Assembly: GCA_903830565.1 (NCBI GenBank)
Contig: CAIKUF010000085.1
Coordinates: forward strand, 1-64,000
Reading direction: 5' to 3'
DNA length: 64,000 nucleotides
Origin: an uncultured bacterium
GTDB taxonomy: Bacteria; Pseudomonadota; Gammaproteobacteria; Burkholderiales; Burkholderiaceae_C
Shown here: piece after piece, positions 25,782 through 38,109 of the stretch
Layout: the number at the start of each line of letters is the position of its first letter
Position numbering within the stretch: the first letter of the stretch is position 1
Position numbers and translations under genes: made by a program
Notes under the pieces: model-generated
The model's database searches: none
Told to the model about the DNA's origin: nothing
The model's input: only the letters and a program-made list of their open reading frames with translations

Positions 25782-26210
25782 CTAATGGTCGACGAGCAGG
25801 CAGTTGCCGTCGAGCGCGCGGATGATGAATTCGCCGGCCGCGGGGACGTCGGCGCCCTGGTAGCGCACGTTCCATTCGGTGCCGCGGTAGGCAACGCGCG
25901 CCGTGCCGTCGGCGTTCCATTGCCCGACGTGCAGGCGCGAGCCGATGTCCAGGTTGAGGTCGCGGTTCGGCGCTGCCGGCTCCGGCGCAAGGTCGCGCGC
26001 GCGCTTGGCGCGCCAGGCAACGACGGCGCCGCCGCCCACGAGCGCCGCCAGCACGAGCTGGGCCGGCAAGGCCAGACCCGTGTGCGCAGCCAGCGCACCG
26101 GCCGCCATGCCCAGCGCCAGCAGCAGCAGATTGAAGGTGCCGACCGCCAGCTCGGCGGCGACGAGCACTCCCGCCGCGACCCACCACCACGTTGCACCGC
26201 TCCAGTCCAT
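25782..26210 (-). CDS. NfeD family membrane protein
   Basis: 142 residues with two or three membrane helices in the first 75 residues and a C-terminal OB-fold (LDIGSRLHVGQWNADGTARVAYRG, then WNVRYQGADVPAAGEFIIRALDGNCLLV), the short NfeD form without the protease domain. It is predicted to partner the SPFH protein encoded next. An ATG at 26210 has AAGGA upstream. The preceding in-frame codon is TTG. It is divergent from the decarboxylase gene across 116 bp. Confidence 0.85.
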   Translation of the reverse strand: MDWSGATWWWVAAGVLVAAELAVGTFNLLLLALGMAAGALAAHTGLALPAQLVLAALVGGGAVVAWRAKRARDLAPEPAAPNRDLNLDIGSRLHVGQWNADGTARVAYRGTEWNVRYQGADVPAAGEFIIRALDGNCLLVDH

Positions 26211-26326
26211 CAACGTCCTTCACGGGTTGTCATGAGGGGCAGTTTAGGCCAATGCCGCGCCACCCGGAACGGCCCTACACTTCGCGCGTCGTCGGCGCCG
26301 GTGCGGCAAGCCGAGAAGGCTCCTAG

Positions 26327-28588
26327 ATGCAGCATTTCAGCTTCCCCATCGTCATCATCGACGAGGACTTCCGTTCCGAGAACACCTCGGGCCTCGGCAT
26401 TCGCGCGCTCGCCGACGCGATCGTCAAGGAGGGCTTCGAGGTGCTCGGCAACACGAGCTACGGCGACCTGTCGCAGTTTGCGCAGCAGCAAAGCCGCGCC
26501 AGCGCTTTCATCCTCTCGATCGACGACGAGGAGTTCACGCCCGGCCCCGAGCTCGACCCGGCGGTGCTGAACCTGCGCAAGTTCATCCAGGAGATCCGGC
26601 GCAAGAACACCGACATCCCGATCTACCTCTACGGCGAGACGCGGACCTCGCAGCACATCCCGAACGACATCCTGCGCGAACTGCACGGCTTCATCCACAT
26701 GTTCGAGGACACGCCGGAGTTCGTCGCCCGGCACATCATTCGCGAGGCCAAGACCTACCTTGATTCGCTCGCGCCGCCGTTCTTCAAGGCTCTCGTCGAC
26801 TACGCGCACGACGGCTCGTATTCATGGCACTGCCCTGGGCATTCGGGCGGCGTGGCGTTCCTCAAGAGCCCGATTGGGCGCATGTTCCACCAGTTCTTCG
26901 GCGAGAACATGCTGCGTGCCGACGTCTGCAACGCGGTCGAGGAGCTCGGCCAGTTGCTCGACCACACCGGGCCGATCGCGGCCAGCGAGCGCAACGCGGC
27001 GCGCATCTTCAACGCCGACCACTGTTTCTTCGTGACCAACGGCACCAGCACCTCGAACAAGATCGTCTGGCACCACACGGTGGCCCCGGGCGACGTGGTG
27101 GTGGTCGACCGCAACTGCCACAAGTCCATCCTGCACGCGATCGTGATGACCGGCGCCGTGCCGGTGTTCCTGACGCCGACGCGCAACCACCTCGGCATCA
27201 TCGGCCCGATCCCGAAGAGCGAGTTCGAGCCGGAGACGATCCGGCGCAAGATCGCCGCCAACCCGCTGCTGGCCGGCGTCGACGCGGCAAGCGTGAAGCC
27301 TCGAATCCTGACCGTGACGCAGAGCACCTACGACGGCGTGCTCTACAACACCGAGACGATCAAGGGCGTGCTCGACGGCACCATCGACACCCTGCACTTC
27401 GACGAGGCCTGGCTGCCGCACGCGGCCTTCCATCCGTTCTACGGCAGCTTCCATTCGATGGGCAAGTACCGCACGCGGCCGAAGGAGGCGATCGTCTATT
27501 CGACGCAGTCGACGCACAAGCTGCTGGCCGGCATCAGCCAGGCCTCGCAGGTGCTGGTGCAGGACGCGCAACAGCGCAAGCTCGACCGCCACCTCTTCAA
27601 CGAGGCCTATCTGATGCACACGTCGACGAGCCCGCAGTACGCGATCATCGCGTCGTGCGACGTTGCCGCGGCGATGATGGAGCCGCCCGGCGGCACGGCG
27701 CTGGTGGAAGAGAGCATCAGCGAGGCGCTGGACTTCCGGCGCGCGATGCGCAAGGTCGACAAGGAGTTCGGCAAGGACTGGTGGTTCAAGGTCTGGGGGC
27801 CGGACAAGCTCGCCGAGTCGGGCATCGGCAAGCCCGAGGACTGGATGATCAAGGCCGACGCCAAATGGCACGGCTTCGGTTCGCTGGCCGACGGCTTCAA
27901 CATGCTCGACCCGATCAAGTCGACGCTGGTCACGCCGGGGCTGGACGTGTCGGGCAAGTTCGCCAAGATCGGCATTCCGGCCAGCATCGTCACCAAGTAC
28001 CTCGCCGAGCACGGCGTGATCGTCGAGAAGACGGGGCTCTACTCGTTCTTCATCATGTTCACGATCGGTATCACCAAGGGCCGCTGGAACACGCTGCTGA
28101 CCGCGTTGCAGCAGTTCAAGGACGACTACGACAAGAATGCGCCGACCTGGCGCGCGCTGCCCGAGTTCTGCGCCGCCCACCCGCGCTACGAACGGATCGG
28201 CCTCGCAGACCTGTGCCAGAGCATCCACGAGACTTATGCGCGCGGCGACATCGCGCGCCTGACGACCGAGATGTACACGTCCGACCTGCAGCCGGCGATG
28301 AAGCCGAGCGACGCCTTCTCGCACATCGCCCACCGCACGACCGAGCGGGTGGCGATCGACGAGCTCGAAGGCCGCGTCACGACCTCGCTGCTGACGCCTT
28401 ATCCGCCGGGCATACCGCTCTTGATCCCGGGCGAGCGCTTCAACCGCCGGATCGTCGACTTCCTGCGCTTCACGCGCGACTTCAACGCGGCGTTTCCCGG
28501 GTTCGACACCGACGTGCACGGGCTCGTCGAAGAGGTCGACGCAAACGGCGTGCGGCGCTACTTCGTCGACTGCGTGCGCCAGCCCTGA
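26327..28588 (+). CDS. PLP-dependent arginine/lysine/ornithine decarboxylase
   Basis: A 753-residue fold-type I decarboxylase. The N-terminal 'wing' domain (residues 5-120, response-regulator-like) is followed by the large PLP domain with SYSWHCPGHSGGVAFLKSP, then HFDEAWLPHAAFHP, and the Schiff-base Lys398 in STHKLLAG. The C-terminal domain begins around 600. Length and layout fit the AdiA/CadA/SpeF group. The exact substrate cannot be decided by motif alone, and the close match in size to AdiA (about 755) mildly favours arginine. Such enzymes consume a proton and make agmatine, cadaverine or putrescine, helping acid resistance or polyamine supply. No antiporter gene is adjacent. Confidence 0.87.
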   Translation: MQHFSFPIVIIDEDFRSENTSGLGIRALADAIVKEGFEVLGNTSYGDLSQFAQQQSRASAFILSIDDEEFTPGPELDPAVLNLRKFIQEIRRKNTDIPIYLYGETRTSQHIPNDILRELHGFIHMFEDTPEFVARHIIREAKTYLDSLAPPFFKALVDYAHDGSYSWHCPGHSGGVAFLKSPIGRMFHQFFGENMLRADVCNAVEELGQLLDHTGPIAASERNAARIFNADHCFFVTNGTSTSNKIVWHHTVAPGDVVVVDRNCHKSILHAIVMTGAVPVFLTPTRNHLGIIGPIPKSEFEPETIRRKIAANPLLAGVDAASVKPRILTVTQSTYDGVLYNTETIKGVLDGTIDTLHFDEAWLPHAAFHPFYGSFHSMGKYRTRPKEAIVYSTQSTHKLLAGISQASQVLVQDAQQRKLDRHLFNEAYLMHTSTSPQYAIIASCDVAAAMMEPPGGTALVEESISEALDFRRAMRKVDKEFGKDWWFKVWGPDKLAESGIGKPEDWMIKADAKWHGFGSLADGFNMLDPIKSTLVTPGLDVSGKFAKIGIPASIVTKYLAEHGVIVEKTGLYSFFIMFTIGITKGRWNTLLTALQQFKDDYDKNAPTWRALPEFCAAHPRYERIGLADLCQSIHETYARGDIARLTTEMYTSDLQPAMKPSDAFSHIAHRTTERVAIDELEGRVTTSLLTPYPPGIPLLIPGERFNRRIVDFLRFTRDFNAAFPGFDTDVHGLVEEVDANGVRRYFVDCVRQP

Positions 28589-28628
28589 GCCGGCGAAGGC
28601 CGCCGCCCGCTGTGCCCGTTCGCGCCGC

Positions 28629-29417
28629 TCAGGCCCCGTTCGGCGCGCCGCCCATCACGTGGCTGAAGCCGCCGTCGACGTAGGTGATCTCGGCGGTGAT
28701 GCCGGCTGCCAGATCGGAGAGTAGGAAGGCAGCCACGTTGCCGACGTCGTGGATCGTCACGTTGCGTCGCAGTGGCGCGTTCTGCTCGAAGATGTCCAGC
28801 AGGCGGGTGAAATCCTTGACGCCGGACGCAGCGACAGTCCGGATCGGGCCGGCCGAGATGCCGTTGACGCGGATGCCGCGCGCCCCCAGCCCGACCGCCA
28901 GGTAGCGCACGCTGGCTTCGAGCGATGCCTTGGCCAGCCCCATCGTGTTGTAGTGCGGGACGGCGCGCACGCTGCCGAGGTAGGTCAGCGTCAGCAGCGA
29001 CGCACCGGTGCGCAGGCGCGGCGCGGCGGCCTTGGCCAGGGCCGGGAAGCTGTAGCTCGAGATGTCGTGCGCGATGCGAAAGGCTTCGCGCGAAAGCCCG
29101 TCGAGGAACTCGCCGGCGATCGCCTCGCGCGGTGCGTAGCCTATCGAGTGCACCAGCCCGTCGAACTCGGGCCATGCCTCGCCGAGCTGGGCAAACAGGC
29201 GCTCGATCTGGCCGTCATCCGACACGTCGCAGTCGAACACGAGCTTGGAGCCGAACTCGGCGGCGTACTCGGTCACGCGTTCCCGGAAGCGTTCGCCCTG
29301 ATAGCTGAAGGCCAGTTCGGCGCCCTCGCGATGGCAGGCGCGGGCGATGCCGTAGGCGATCGAGCGGTTGGACAGGACACCGGTAATCAGTAGTCGCTTG
29401 CCGGCGAGGAATGCCAT
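28629..29417 (-). CDS. fabI: Enoyl-[acyl-carrier-protein] reductase FabI
   Basis: 262 residues, standard FabI length. It has the NADH-binding [17 protein letters not shown] start and the active-site residues Tyr146, Tyr156 and Lys163 at the same numbers as in E. coli FabI. The substrate loop follows near [13 protein letters not shown]. It catalyses the last reduction of each fatty-acid elongation cycle in the cytoplasm. The ATG at 29417 has a GGAG site. The frame before it is not family-like. It is convergent with the decarboxylase gene and divergent from rimP. Confidence 0.95.
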   Translation of the reverse strand: MAFLAGKRLLITGVLSNRSIAYGIARACHREGAELAFSYQGERFRERVTEYAAEFGSKLVFDCDVSDDGQIERLFAQLGEAWPEFDGLVHSIGYAPREAIAGEFLDGLSREAFRIAHDISSYSFPALAKAAAPRLRTGASLLTLTYLGSVRAVPHYNTMGLAKASLEASVRYLAVGLGARGIRVNGISAGPIRTVAASGVKDFTRLLDIFEQNAPLRRNVTIHDVGNVAAFLLSDLAAGITAEITYVDGGFSHVMGGAPNGA

Positions 29418-29556
29418 GACTTCTCCGTTGCATCGAGGGGGTGATGTGTGGCGATTTTGGCATGCGCCGTCCTGGAGGTGACTCATCAGGCCGTCGCGCT
29501 GGCAAACGGCGTGTCGCTGCGGGGTGGAGTCGGCCCCCTATTGACACGTCTGGGCC

Positions 29557-29585
29557 TTGTGTGTAGCCGAACTTGCCGCTAGAAT
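29557..29585 (+). promoter_or_regulatory. Candidate sigma-70 promoter of the rimP operon
   Basis: TTGTGT (29557-29562), 17 bp, then TAGAAT (29580-29585). It lies about 140 bp upstream of rimP and directly before the leader hairpin, in the 309-bp gap between fabI and rimP. The rest of the gap upstream of 29541 shows nothing recognisable. Confidence 0.55.
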
Positions 29586-29607
29586 GCGACTTTCGCAAGA
29601 AAACTGC

Positions 29608-29637
29608 ATGGGCGGATTCTTCCAGCCCATTTTTTTT
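29608..29637 (+). terminator. Leader terminator/attenuator upstream of rimP-nusA-infB
   Basis: ATGGGC-GGA-TTCT-TCC-a-GCCCAT forms a 9-bp stem with one bulged A and a four-base loop, followed by eight T (29630-29637). It lies about 25 bp past the candidate promoter -10 and 90 bp before the rimP start, so transcripts would meet a strong intrinsic terminator before the first gene. This fits attenuation of an operon that encodes the termination factor NusA. Confidence 0.75.
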
Positions 29638-29726
29638 GCGCGATCAACATCGCAGGTGTGCCCCTTCGCTGATGGGTACCGCAAGGCAGGCCTGCGAATG
29701 AAACTGCAGGAAGCGTCAGCGTAGGA

Positions 29727-30320
29727 ATGAGTTGGCAGACCGTCGTCGAAGGCACCGTGACCGCCCTGGGGTATGAGCTCGTTTCAACCGAGCGTACCCC
29801 TGGCGGGCTGCTGCGCGTCTTCATCGACCGCGTGGCGGGCGACCCGCGTGGCGAGTTCATCGTCGTCGAGGACTGCGAGGCCGTCACGCGCCAGCTCCAG
29901 CACGTGCTCGAGGTCGAGGATTGCAGCTATCAGCGCCTGGAAGTCTCGTCGCCCGGGCTCGACCGACCTTTGACGAAGGCGGCCGACTTCGTGCGCTTTG
30001 CCGGTCAGGGCGTCGCCTTGACCTTGAAGCTCCCGTTCAAAGGGCGCAAGAAGTACAGCGGCACGCTGGTCGCGCTGACGCAAGGCGATGCCAGCGGCTG
30101 GCGCCTGCTGCTTGACGACGCGGATGCGGAGCCGCCGAAGAAGAAGGCGGGCAAGGGCAAGGCGGTTGCGGCGGCGGAGCCTGAAATCGACCGCGCGCTC
30201 GATTTTCAGTTGGATGAAGTTCGTGAGGCCCGGCTCGTGCCGGTGCTCGATTTCAAGGGACGCCGGTTCCTGCCGGCGGCACCTGCCGCAGCGGGTGTGG
30301 ATGGAGGTCGTGAACGATGA
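29727..30320 (+). CDS. rimP: Ribosome maturation factor RimP
   Basis: 197 residues. The N-terminal alpha-beta domain contains [20 protein letters not shown], and the linker [13 protein letters not shown] is the family hallmark. The C-terminal SH3-like domain is interrupted by a Lys/Ala-rich insertion (about 130-150), making the protein longer than the usual 150-160 residues. RimP binds the 30S subunit during assembly. Its stop overlaps the nusA start (ATGA), in the classic rimP-nusA-infB order. Confidence 0.95.
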   Translation: MSWQTVVEGTVTALGYELVSTERTPGGLLRVFIDRVAGDPRGEFIVVEDCEAVTRQLQHVLEVEDCSYQRLEVSSPGLDRPLTKAADFVRFAGQGVALTLKLPFKGRKKYSGTLVALTQGDASGWRLLLDDADAEPPKKKAGKGKAVAAAEPEIDRALDFQLDEVREARLVPVLDFKGRRFLPAAPAAAGVDGGRER

Positions 30321-31795
30321 ACCGCGAATTGTTGATGTTGGTCGATGCGATCGCGCGCGAGAAGAGCGTCGAGCGCGAGGTCGTGTTCGGCGCTGTCGAA
30401 GCGGCGCTGGCGTCGGCGACCAAGAAGCTGCACGGCGGCGAGGTCGACGTGCGGGTGTCGGTCGATCGCGACACCGGCGTCTACGAGACCTTCCGCCGCT
30501 GGCATGTGGTGCCGAGCGAGGCCGGGCTGCAGATTCCTGACGCCGAGGTGCTTCTGTTCGAGGCCCAGGAGCAGATCGAGGACATCGAGGTCGACGACTA
30601 TATCGAGGAGCCGATCGAATCGGTCACGATCGGCCGCATCGGCGCGCAGGCGGCCAAGCAGGTCATCCTGCAGAAGATCCGCGATGCCGAGCGCGAGCAG
30701 TTGCTGACCGATTTCCTCTCGCGCGGCGACAAGGTCTTCGTCGGCACCGTCAAGCGGCTCGACAAGGGCGACGTGATCGTCGAGTCCGGCCGCGTCGAAG
30801 GGCGCCTGCGGCGCGGCGAGATGATTCCGAAGGAAAACCTGCGCACGGGCGACCGCGTGCGGGCCTTCATCCTCGAGGTCGACCCGACCCTGCGCGGGCC
30901 GCAGATCATCCTCTCGCGCAGCGCGCCGGGCTTCATGATCGAGCTGTTCGCGCTCGAAGTGCCCGAGATCGAGCAGGGCCTGCTCGAGATCAAGAGCTGC
31001 GCCCGTGACCCGGGTTCGCGGGCCAAGATCGCCGTCGTCTCGCACGACCGCCGTGTCGACCCGATCGGCACCTGCGTCGGCGTGCGCGGCTCGCGCGTCA
31101 ATGCGGTCACCAACGAGCTCGCCGGCGAGCGGGTGGACATCGTGCTGTGGTCGGAAGACCCGGCGCAGTTCGTGATCGGCGCGCTCGCGCCGGCCAACGT
31201 GCAGTCCATCGTCGTCGACGAGGAACGCCACGCGATGGACGTCGTCGTCGACGAAGAGAACCTCGCGATTGCGATCGGCCGCGGCGGCCAGAACGTTCGC
31301 CTGGCTTCCGAGATGACCGGCTGGCGCATCAACATCATGAGCGCCGAGGAGTCGCAGGCCAAGCAGTCCGAGGAGACCGAAAGCCTGCGCAAGCTTTTCG
31401 TCGACAAGCTCGACGTCGACGCCGAGGTGGCCGACATCCTGATTGCCGAAGGCTTCACCAGCCTGGAAGAGGTGGCCTACGTGCCGATGCAGGAGATGCT
31501 CGAGATCGAGAGCTTCGACGAAGACACCGTGAGCGAGCTGCGCACGCGGGCCAAGGACGCGCTGCTGACGATGGAGATCGTGCGCGAGGAGAAGGTCGAG
31601 GACGTGTCGCAGGACCTGCGCGACCTCGAAGGCGTGACCGCCGAGTTGATTGCCCGCCTCTCCGACGGCGGCATCCACACACGCGACGACCTGGCCGACC
31701 TCGCGGTCGACGAATTGACCGAGATCTCGGGCGTCGGCGAAGAGCAGGCCAAGACACTGATCATGAAGGCGCGCGAGCACTGGTTCACCACCTGA
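30317..31795 (+). CDS. nusA: Transcription termination/antitermination factor NusA
   Basis: 492 residues. The domains are an N-terminal RNA polymerase-binding domain (1-125), S1 (about 130-200), KH1 and KH2 (about 205-350, with [17 protein letters not shown] and [16 protein letters not shown]), and two C-terminal acidic repeats (about 370-490) as in E. coli. NusA modulates pausing, termination and lambda-N-type antitermination. Overlap with rimP implies coupled translation. It may regulate its own operon through the leader terminator at 29608. Confidence 0.97.
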   Translation: MNRELLMLVDAIAREKSVEREVVFGAVEAALASATKKLHGGEVDVRVSVDRDTGVYETFRRWHVVPSEAGLQIPDAEVLLFEAQEQIEDIEVDDYIEEPIESVTIGRIGAQAAKQVILQKIRDAEREQLLTDFLSRGDKVFVGTVKRLDKGDVIVESGRVEGRLRRGEMIPKENLRTGDRVRAFILEVDPTLRGPQIILSRSAPGFMIELFALEVPEIEQGLLEIKSCARDPGSRAKIAVVSHDRRVDPIGTCVGVRGSRVNAVTNELAGERVDIVLWSEDPAQFVIGALAPANVQSIVVDEERHAMDVVVDEENLAIAIGRGGQNVRLASEMTGWRINIMSAEESQAKQSEETESLRKLFVDKLDVDAEVADILIAEGFTSLEEVAYVPMQEMLEIESFDEDTVSELRTRAKDALLTMEIVREEKVEDVSQDLRDLEGVTAELIARLSDGGIHTRDDLADLAVDELTEISGVGEEQAKTLIMKAREHWFTT

Positions 31796-31841
31796 AGCCC
31801 GCACAGCGCCTCATAGCAAGCACCCAGCAAGGAACGCAACA

Positions 31842-34688
31842 ATGGCCGTGACCACCGTCGCCCAGTTCGCCGCAGAGCTCAACCGCCCCGCTGCGGCGCT
31901 GCTCGAGCAGCTCCAGTCGGCCGGCGTGGCGAAGGCGTCGACCGACGACGCGCTGACCGACGCCGACAAGGAGCGTCTGCTCGATCACCTGCGCTCCGCG
32001 CACGGCACGGGCACGGCCGAGCGCCGCAAGATCACGCTCACGCGCAAGTCGACGAGCGAGATCAAGCAGGCCGATTCCAGCGGCAAGGCGCGCACGATCC
32101 AGGTCGAGGTGCGCAAGAAGCGCACCTTCATCAAGCGCGACGACACCGTCGCCGAGCCCGCACCCGAACAGGCCGAACTGCAGCGGCGCGAGGACGAGGC
32201 CAAGGCAGAGGCTGAATTGCTGCGCAAGCAGGAGGAGGACCTTGCACAGGCCCGCCGCATGCGTGAGGAGCAGGAACGCGTCGAGCGCGAGGCCGCCGAA
32301 CAGCGGGCGCGTGAGGCTGCCGAGCAGGCCGCAGCGAAGGCTGCAGCCGAAGCTGCCGCTGCTGCCTTGGCTGCGGCGACGGCGCCGCGCAAGACCGCGG
32401 CCGAGAAGGCCGCCGAGAAGGCCGCTGCCACCGCCGCTGCTGCTGCTGCGGCCGCCGAGCCTGCGCCTACCCCGGTCGAGCCGGCCAAGCCCGCGCTGCG
32501 CGTGATCAAGGCAGCCGACGTGGTCGACGAGGAAAAGCAGCATCTGGCCGATCTGGCCAAACGCCGCAAGACGGCCGAGGACGAAGCCTCGGCGATCCGC
32601 GCGATGATGAATGCGCCCAAGCGGGTGCTGGTTCCGCACAAAGTGCCGGAGGCGCCCAAGCCCGCCGCGGTCGAGATCAAGGGCACGATCCACAAGAAGG
32701 TCGGGGCGGCAGGCGCCGCGCCGGCTGCGCCCGGCGCGGTCAAGCCGGGCGAGAAGAAGTCGCTCAAGTCCGAGAAATTGTCCTCGAGCTGGGCCGACGA
32801 TGCCGCCAAACGGCGTGGGCTAAAGACCCTGAACAGCGGCGGCGGTTCCCGTCCGGGCTGGCGCGCTCCTCGCGGCGGTCGCCGCGGCGAGCGCAACGAT
32901 GGCGGCCCGGTGTTCCAGGCCCCGGTCGAGCAGCAGGTGCAGGAGGTGCACGTGCCCGAGACGATCAGCGTCGCCGACCTCGCTCACAAGATGTCGGTCA
33001 AGGCATCCGAGGTCATCAAGCAGTTGATGAAGCTTGGCCAGATGGTCACCATCAACCAGCAGCTCGATCAGGAAACGGCCATGATCCTCGTCGAGGAAAT
33101 GGGCCACAAGGCATTCGCCGCCAAGCTCGACGACCCCGAAGCCTTCCTCGAGGCCGGCGAGGACGAGCATGAGAGCGAAGAGCTGCCGCGCGCGCCGGTC
33201 GTGACCGTGATGGGCCACGTCGACCACGGCAAGACCTCGCTGCTCGACTACATCCGCACCGCGCGTGTGGCGGCCGGCGAGGCCGGTGGCATCACACAGC
33301 ACATCGGTGCGTACCACGTGGACACGCCGCGCGGCATGATCACCTTCATCGACACCCCGGGCCATGCCGCGTTCACCGCGATGCGGGCGCGCGGCGCGAA
33401 GGCGACCGACATCGTGATCCTGGTCGTCGCCGCCGACGACGGCGTGATGCCGCAGACGAAGGAGGCCATCGCCCACTCGAAGGCGGCTGGCGTCCCGATC
33501 GTCGTCGCGATGAACAAGATGGACAAGCCCGAGGCCAACATCGAGCGCCTGAAGTCCGAGCTCGTCGCCGAAGGCGTGGTGCCCGAGGACTTCGGTGGCG
33601 ATTCGCCATTCGTGCCCGTGTCTGCGAAGACCGGCCTCGGCATCGACCAGTTGCTCGAACAGGTGCTGCTGCAGGCCGAAGTGCTGGAACTCAAGGCACA
33701 GGCCGATGCACCCGCCAAGGGTCTGGTGATCGAAGCCCAGCTCGACAAGGGGCGCGGCCCGGTGGCGACGGTGCTCGTGCAATCGGGCACCTTGAAGCGC
33801 GGCGACGTCGTGCTTGCCGGTTCGAGCTACGGCCGCGTGCGCGCGATGCTCGACGAAAACGGCAAGGCCTGCACCGAGGCCGGGCCGTCGATCCCGGTCG
33901 AGATCCAGGGCCTGACCGAGGTGCCGCGGGCGGGCGACGAATTCATGGTCCTCGCCGACGAGCGGCGTGCGCGCGAGATCGCCACCTTCCGCCAGGGCCG
34001 CTATCGCGACGTCAAGCTCAACAAGCAGCAGGCCGCCAAGCTGGAGAACATGTTCGATGCCGTGGGCAGCACCTTGCAGACGCTGCCGCTGATCGTCAAG
34101 GCCGACGTGCAGGGCTCGCAGGAGGCACTGGCGCAGGCACTGGCCAAGCTTTCCACCGACGAGATCAAGGTGCAGATCGTGCACGGCGCGGTGGGCGGCA
34201 TCAGCGAGAGCGACATCAACCTCGCGATCGCCTCCAAGGCGGTGATCATCGGCTTCAACACCCGTGCCGACGCCGGCGCGAGGAAGCTGGCCGAGAGCAA
34301 CGGCGTCGACATCCGCTACTACAACATCATCTACGACGCGGTCGACGACGTGAAGGCGGCGATGACGGGCATGCTGGCGCCCGAGCAGCGCGAGGAGATC
34401 ATCGGCAACGCCGAGATCCGCTCGGTGTTCGTCGCCTCCAAGATCGGCACCGTGGCCGGCTGCATGGTCACCGCGGGCGTCGTCAACCGCAGCGCGCGCT
34501 TCCGTCTGCTGCGCGACAACGTGGTCGTCTACACGGGCGAGATCGAGTCGCTCAAGCGCATGAAGGACGACGTGCGCGAAGTCAAGGAAGGCTTCGAGTG
34601 CGGTATCAAGCTGAAGAACTACAACGACATCGCCGAGGGCGACCAACTGGAGTTCTTCGAGGTCAAGGAAGTGGCACGAACGCTGTAA
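31842..34688 (+). CDS. infB: Translation initiation factor IF-2
   Basis: 948 residues. The N-terminal IF2_N domain is followed by a long charged and Ala-rich helical linker (about 110-210, E/R/A repeats) and a second IF2_N-like region (about 370-420). The G domain has [15 protein letters not shown] near residue 458, DTPGHAAF and NKMDKP. Domains II, III and the fMet-tRNA-binding C-terminus follow. It positions initiator tRNA on the 30S subunit. It starts 46 bp after nusA. The low-complexity linker is the part most likely to vary among relatives. Confidence 0.97.
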   Translation: MAVTTVAQFAAELNRPAAALLEQLQSAGVAKASTDDALTDADKERLLDHLRSAHGTGTAERRKITLTRKSTSEIKQADSSGKARTIQVEVRKKRTFIKRDDTVAEPAPEQAELQRREDEAKAEAELLRKQEEDLAQARRMREEQERVEREAAEQRAREAAEQAAAKAAAEAAAAALAAATAPRKTAAEKAAEKAAATAAAAAAAAEPAPTPVEPAKPALRVIKAADVVDEEKQHLADLAKRRKTAEDEASAIRAMMNAPKRVLVPHKVPEAPKPAAVEIKGTIHKKVGAAGAAPAAPGAVKPGEKKSLKSEKLSSSWADDAAKRRGLKTLNSGGGSRPGWRAPRGGRRGERNDGGPVFQAPVEQQVQEVHVPETISVADLAHKMSVKASEVIKQLMKLGQMVTINQQLDQETAMILVEEMGHKAFAAKLDDPEAFLEAGEDEHESEELPRAPVVTVMGHVDHGKTSLLDYIRTARVAAGEAGGITQHIGAYHVDTPRGMITFIDTPGHAAFTAMRARGAKATDIVILVVAADDGVMPQTKEAIAHSKAAGVPIVVAMNKMDKPEANIERLKSELVAEGVVPEDFGGDSPFVPVSAKTGLGIDQLLEQVLLQAEVLELKAQADAPAKGLVIEAQLDKGRGPVATVLVQSGTLKRGDVVLAGSSYGRVRAMLDENGKACTEAGPSIPVEIQGLTEVPRAGDEFMVLADERRAREIATFRQGRYRDVKLNKQQAAKLENMFDAVGSTLQTLPLIVKADVQGSQEALAQALAKLSTDEIKVQIVHGAVGGISESDINLAIASKAVIIGFNTRADAGARKLAESNGVDIRYYNIIYDAVDDVKAAMTGMLAPEQREEIIGNAEIRSVFVASKIGTVAGCMVTAGVVNRSARFRLLRDNVVVYTGEIESLKRMKDDVREVKEGFECGIKLKNYNDIAEGDQLEFFEVKEVARTL

Positions 34689-34709
34689 GGCGGATTTGCT
34701 CTCGACCGC

Positions 34710-34742
34710 AAACCCCGCCTTCTTCGCACGAAGGCGGGGTTT
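34710..34742 (+). terminator. Strong hairpin between infB and rbfA
   Basis: AAACCCCGCCTTC and GAAGGCGGGGTTT form a perfect 13-bp stem with a 7-nt loop, 21 bp after the infB stop. It ends in TTT but has no long U-run, so partial termination or mRNA end protection is likely. Genes downstream are still in the same orientation. Confidence 0.65.
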
Positions 34743-34768
34743 GTACTTTGAGGGACGGAACAGCAACC

Positions 34769-35140
34769 ATGCGACACAAACGAAGCATCCCCAACCGCGG
34801 CTTTCGCGTTGCCGACCAGATCCAGCGTGACGTGGCCGAGCTGATCCGCGATCTCAAGGACCCGCGCATCGGCATGGTCACGCTCAACGCCGTCGAGGTG
34901 ACGCCGGACTACGCGCACGCGAAGATCCTGTTCTCGGTGCTGGTCGGCGACGCGACGGAGTGCGAGACCGCGCTCAACGAAGCCGCCGGCTACCTGCGCA
35001 ACGGCCTCTTCAAGCGCCTGCAGATCCACACCGTGCCGACGCTGCATTTCCTGTTCGACCGCACGACCGAGCGCGCCGCCGAATTGAGCGCCTTGATCCA
35101 GCAGGCCAACGCCACGCGGGCGAAGGAAGACGATGAGTAG
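34769..35140 (+). CDS. rbfA: 30S ribosome-binding factor RbfA
   Basis: 123 residues with the RbfA fold and motifs [21 protein letters not shown], then [15 protein letters not shown], and the late [17 protein letters not shown]. It binds 16S rRNA helix 1 during late 30S assembly and cold adaptation. The ATG at 34769 is the standard start ([13 protein letters not shown]). Upstream in-frame sequence overlaps infB and the hairpin. It is followed by a repeat pair rather than being directly joined to truB. Confidence 0.95.
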   Translation: MRHKRSIPNRGFRVADQIQRDVAELIRDLKDPRIGMVTLNAVEVTPDYAHAKILFSVLVGDATECETALNEAAGYLRNGLFKRLQIHTVPTLHFLFDRTTERAAELSALIQQANATRAKEDDE

Positions 35141-35157
35141 CGAATTGATGCGATCGA

Positions 35158-35251
35158 CCCTCACCCCCCGCCCTCTCCCGCAAGCGGGAGAGGGAGCCGG
35201 TCGCACTCGATTGCCCCCTCTCCCGCTAGCGGGAGAGGGTCGGGGTGAGGG
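35158..35251. repeat. REP-like palindrome pair between rbfA and truB
   Basis: Two near-identical hairpins, CCCTCTCCCGC-AA-GCGGGAGAGGG (35171-35194) and the same with a TA centre (35216-35239). They are flanked outside by CCCTCACCCC (35158-) and GGGGTGAGGG (-35251), so the entire element is itself an inverted repeat. This is the layout of REP/BIME-type extragenic elements found in many proteobacteria. It is transcribed as part of the operon. Confidence 0.8.
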
Positions 35252-35275
35252 CTGTCGCCAATCACCACTGACCCC

Positions 35276-36247
35276 GTGAGAGCCGATCGCCCCCGCATCC
35301 TTCGCCGCCCGGTGCACGGCGTGCTGCTGCTCGACAAGCCGCTCGGCCTGTCGAGCAACGACGCGCTGCAGAAAGTGAAGTGGCTTTACCGCGCCGAGAA
35401 GGCCGGCCACACCGGCACGCTCGACCCGCTGGCGACCGGCCTCCTGCCGCTGTGCTTCGGCGCGGCGACCAAGTTCTCGCAGCTGAGTCTCGAGGCCGAC
35501 AAGTCCTATCGGGCGGCGCTCAAGCTCGGTGCGACGACGAGCACCGGCGACGCCGAGGGCGACGTGCTGCGCGAGCGCGAGGTTGGCGTGACGCGTGAAC
35601 AAATCGTCGCTGCCTGCGCAAGCTTCGTCGGGCCGATCGCGCAGGTTCCGCCGATGCACTCGGCCCTCAAGCACGAGGGCAGGGCGCTGTACGACTATGC
35701 ACGTGCCGGCGTCGAGGTCGAACGCGCGCCGCGAGAAGTGACGATCCACGCCATCGATATCGTCGAGTGGCAGCGCGACACGCTCATCCTCGATGTGCGC
35801 TGCAGCAAGGGCACCTACATCCGCACACTGGCCGAGGATATCGGCGAAGCACTGGGCTGCGGTGCTCATCTTTCCGCGCTGCGCCGCACCGCCAGCGGCG
35901 CACTCCGGGTCGCCGATTCGCACACGCTGGAGAGCCTGGCCGCGCTGGACGAGGCCGGGCGTGACGCGCTTGTGCTGCCCGCTGACACGCTACTGTCGGG
36001 GTGCCCCGAAGTCCGCCTCGACGACAACGACGCGGGGCGCTTCCTGAGCGGCCTGCGGCGGCGACTGAACGCGAGCGACGCGCCTTGCGTTCGCGTCTAT
36101 GGGCCGGCGTCGAAGGCGCCGCCGGACGGCAGCGAGCGCCGCGCCTTCCTCGGCAGCGGCCACATTCAAGCCAGTGAACTGATTCCCACCCGATTGCTGA
36201 GTCCGCTGGAGGTGCAAGGCCTCCTTGATGCTCCAGCGAGAACCTGA
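35276..36247 (+). CDS. truB: tRNA pseudouridine-55 synthase TruB
   Basis: 323 residues, starting at GTG 35276. Family motifs are [21 protein letters not shown], then the catalytic Asp in [15 protein letters not shown], and [13 protein letters not shown], followed by a C-terminal PUA-like region. It isomerises U55 in the T-loop of tRNAs. It follows rbfA across a 135-bp repeat-containing gap, keeping the common rbfA-truB order. Confidence 0.95.
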   Translation: MRADRPRILRRPVHGVLLLDKPLGLSSNDALQKVKWLYRAEKAGHTGTLDPLATGLLPLCFGAATKFSQLSLEADKSYRAALKLGATTSTGDAEGDVLREREVGVTREQIVAACASFVGPIAQVPPMHSALKHEGRALYDYARAGVEVERAPREVTIHAIDIVEWQRDTLILDVRCSKGTYIRTLAEDIGEALGCGAHLSALRRTASGALRVADSHTLESLAALDEAGRDALVLPADTLLSGCPEVRLDDNDAGRFLSGLRRRLNASDAPCVRVYGPASKAPPDGSERRAFLGSGHIQASELIPTRLLSPLEVQGLLDAPART

Positions 36248-36259
36248 GACTCTTCGAGA

Positions 36260-38083
<1,824 letters not shown>

Positions 38084-38109
38084 GCGGCCTTGACCCTGGG
38101 CACCCCCTG

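Noticed and set aside
29541-29546. TTGACA as a -35 box for rimP
   Set aside because: The good -10 (TAGAAT, 29580) is 33 bp away, too far. TTGTGT at 29557 has the correct 17-bp spacing.
32180-32480. Ala/Glu/Arg-rich repeats as a tandem DNA repeat
   Set aside because: They encode the known variable helical linker of IF-2 and have no exact repeat unit at DNA level.
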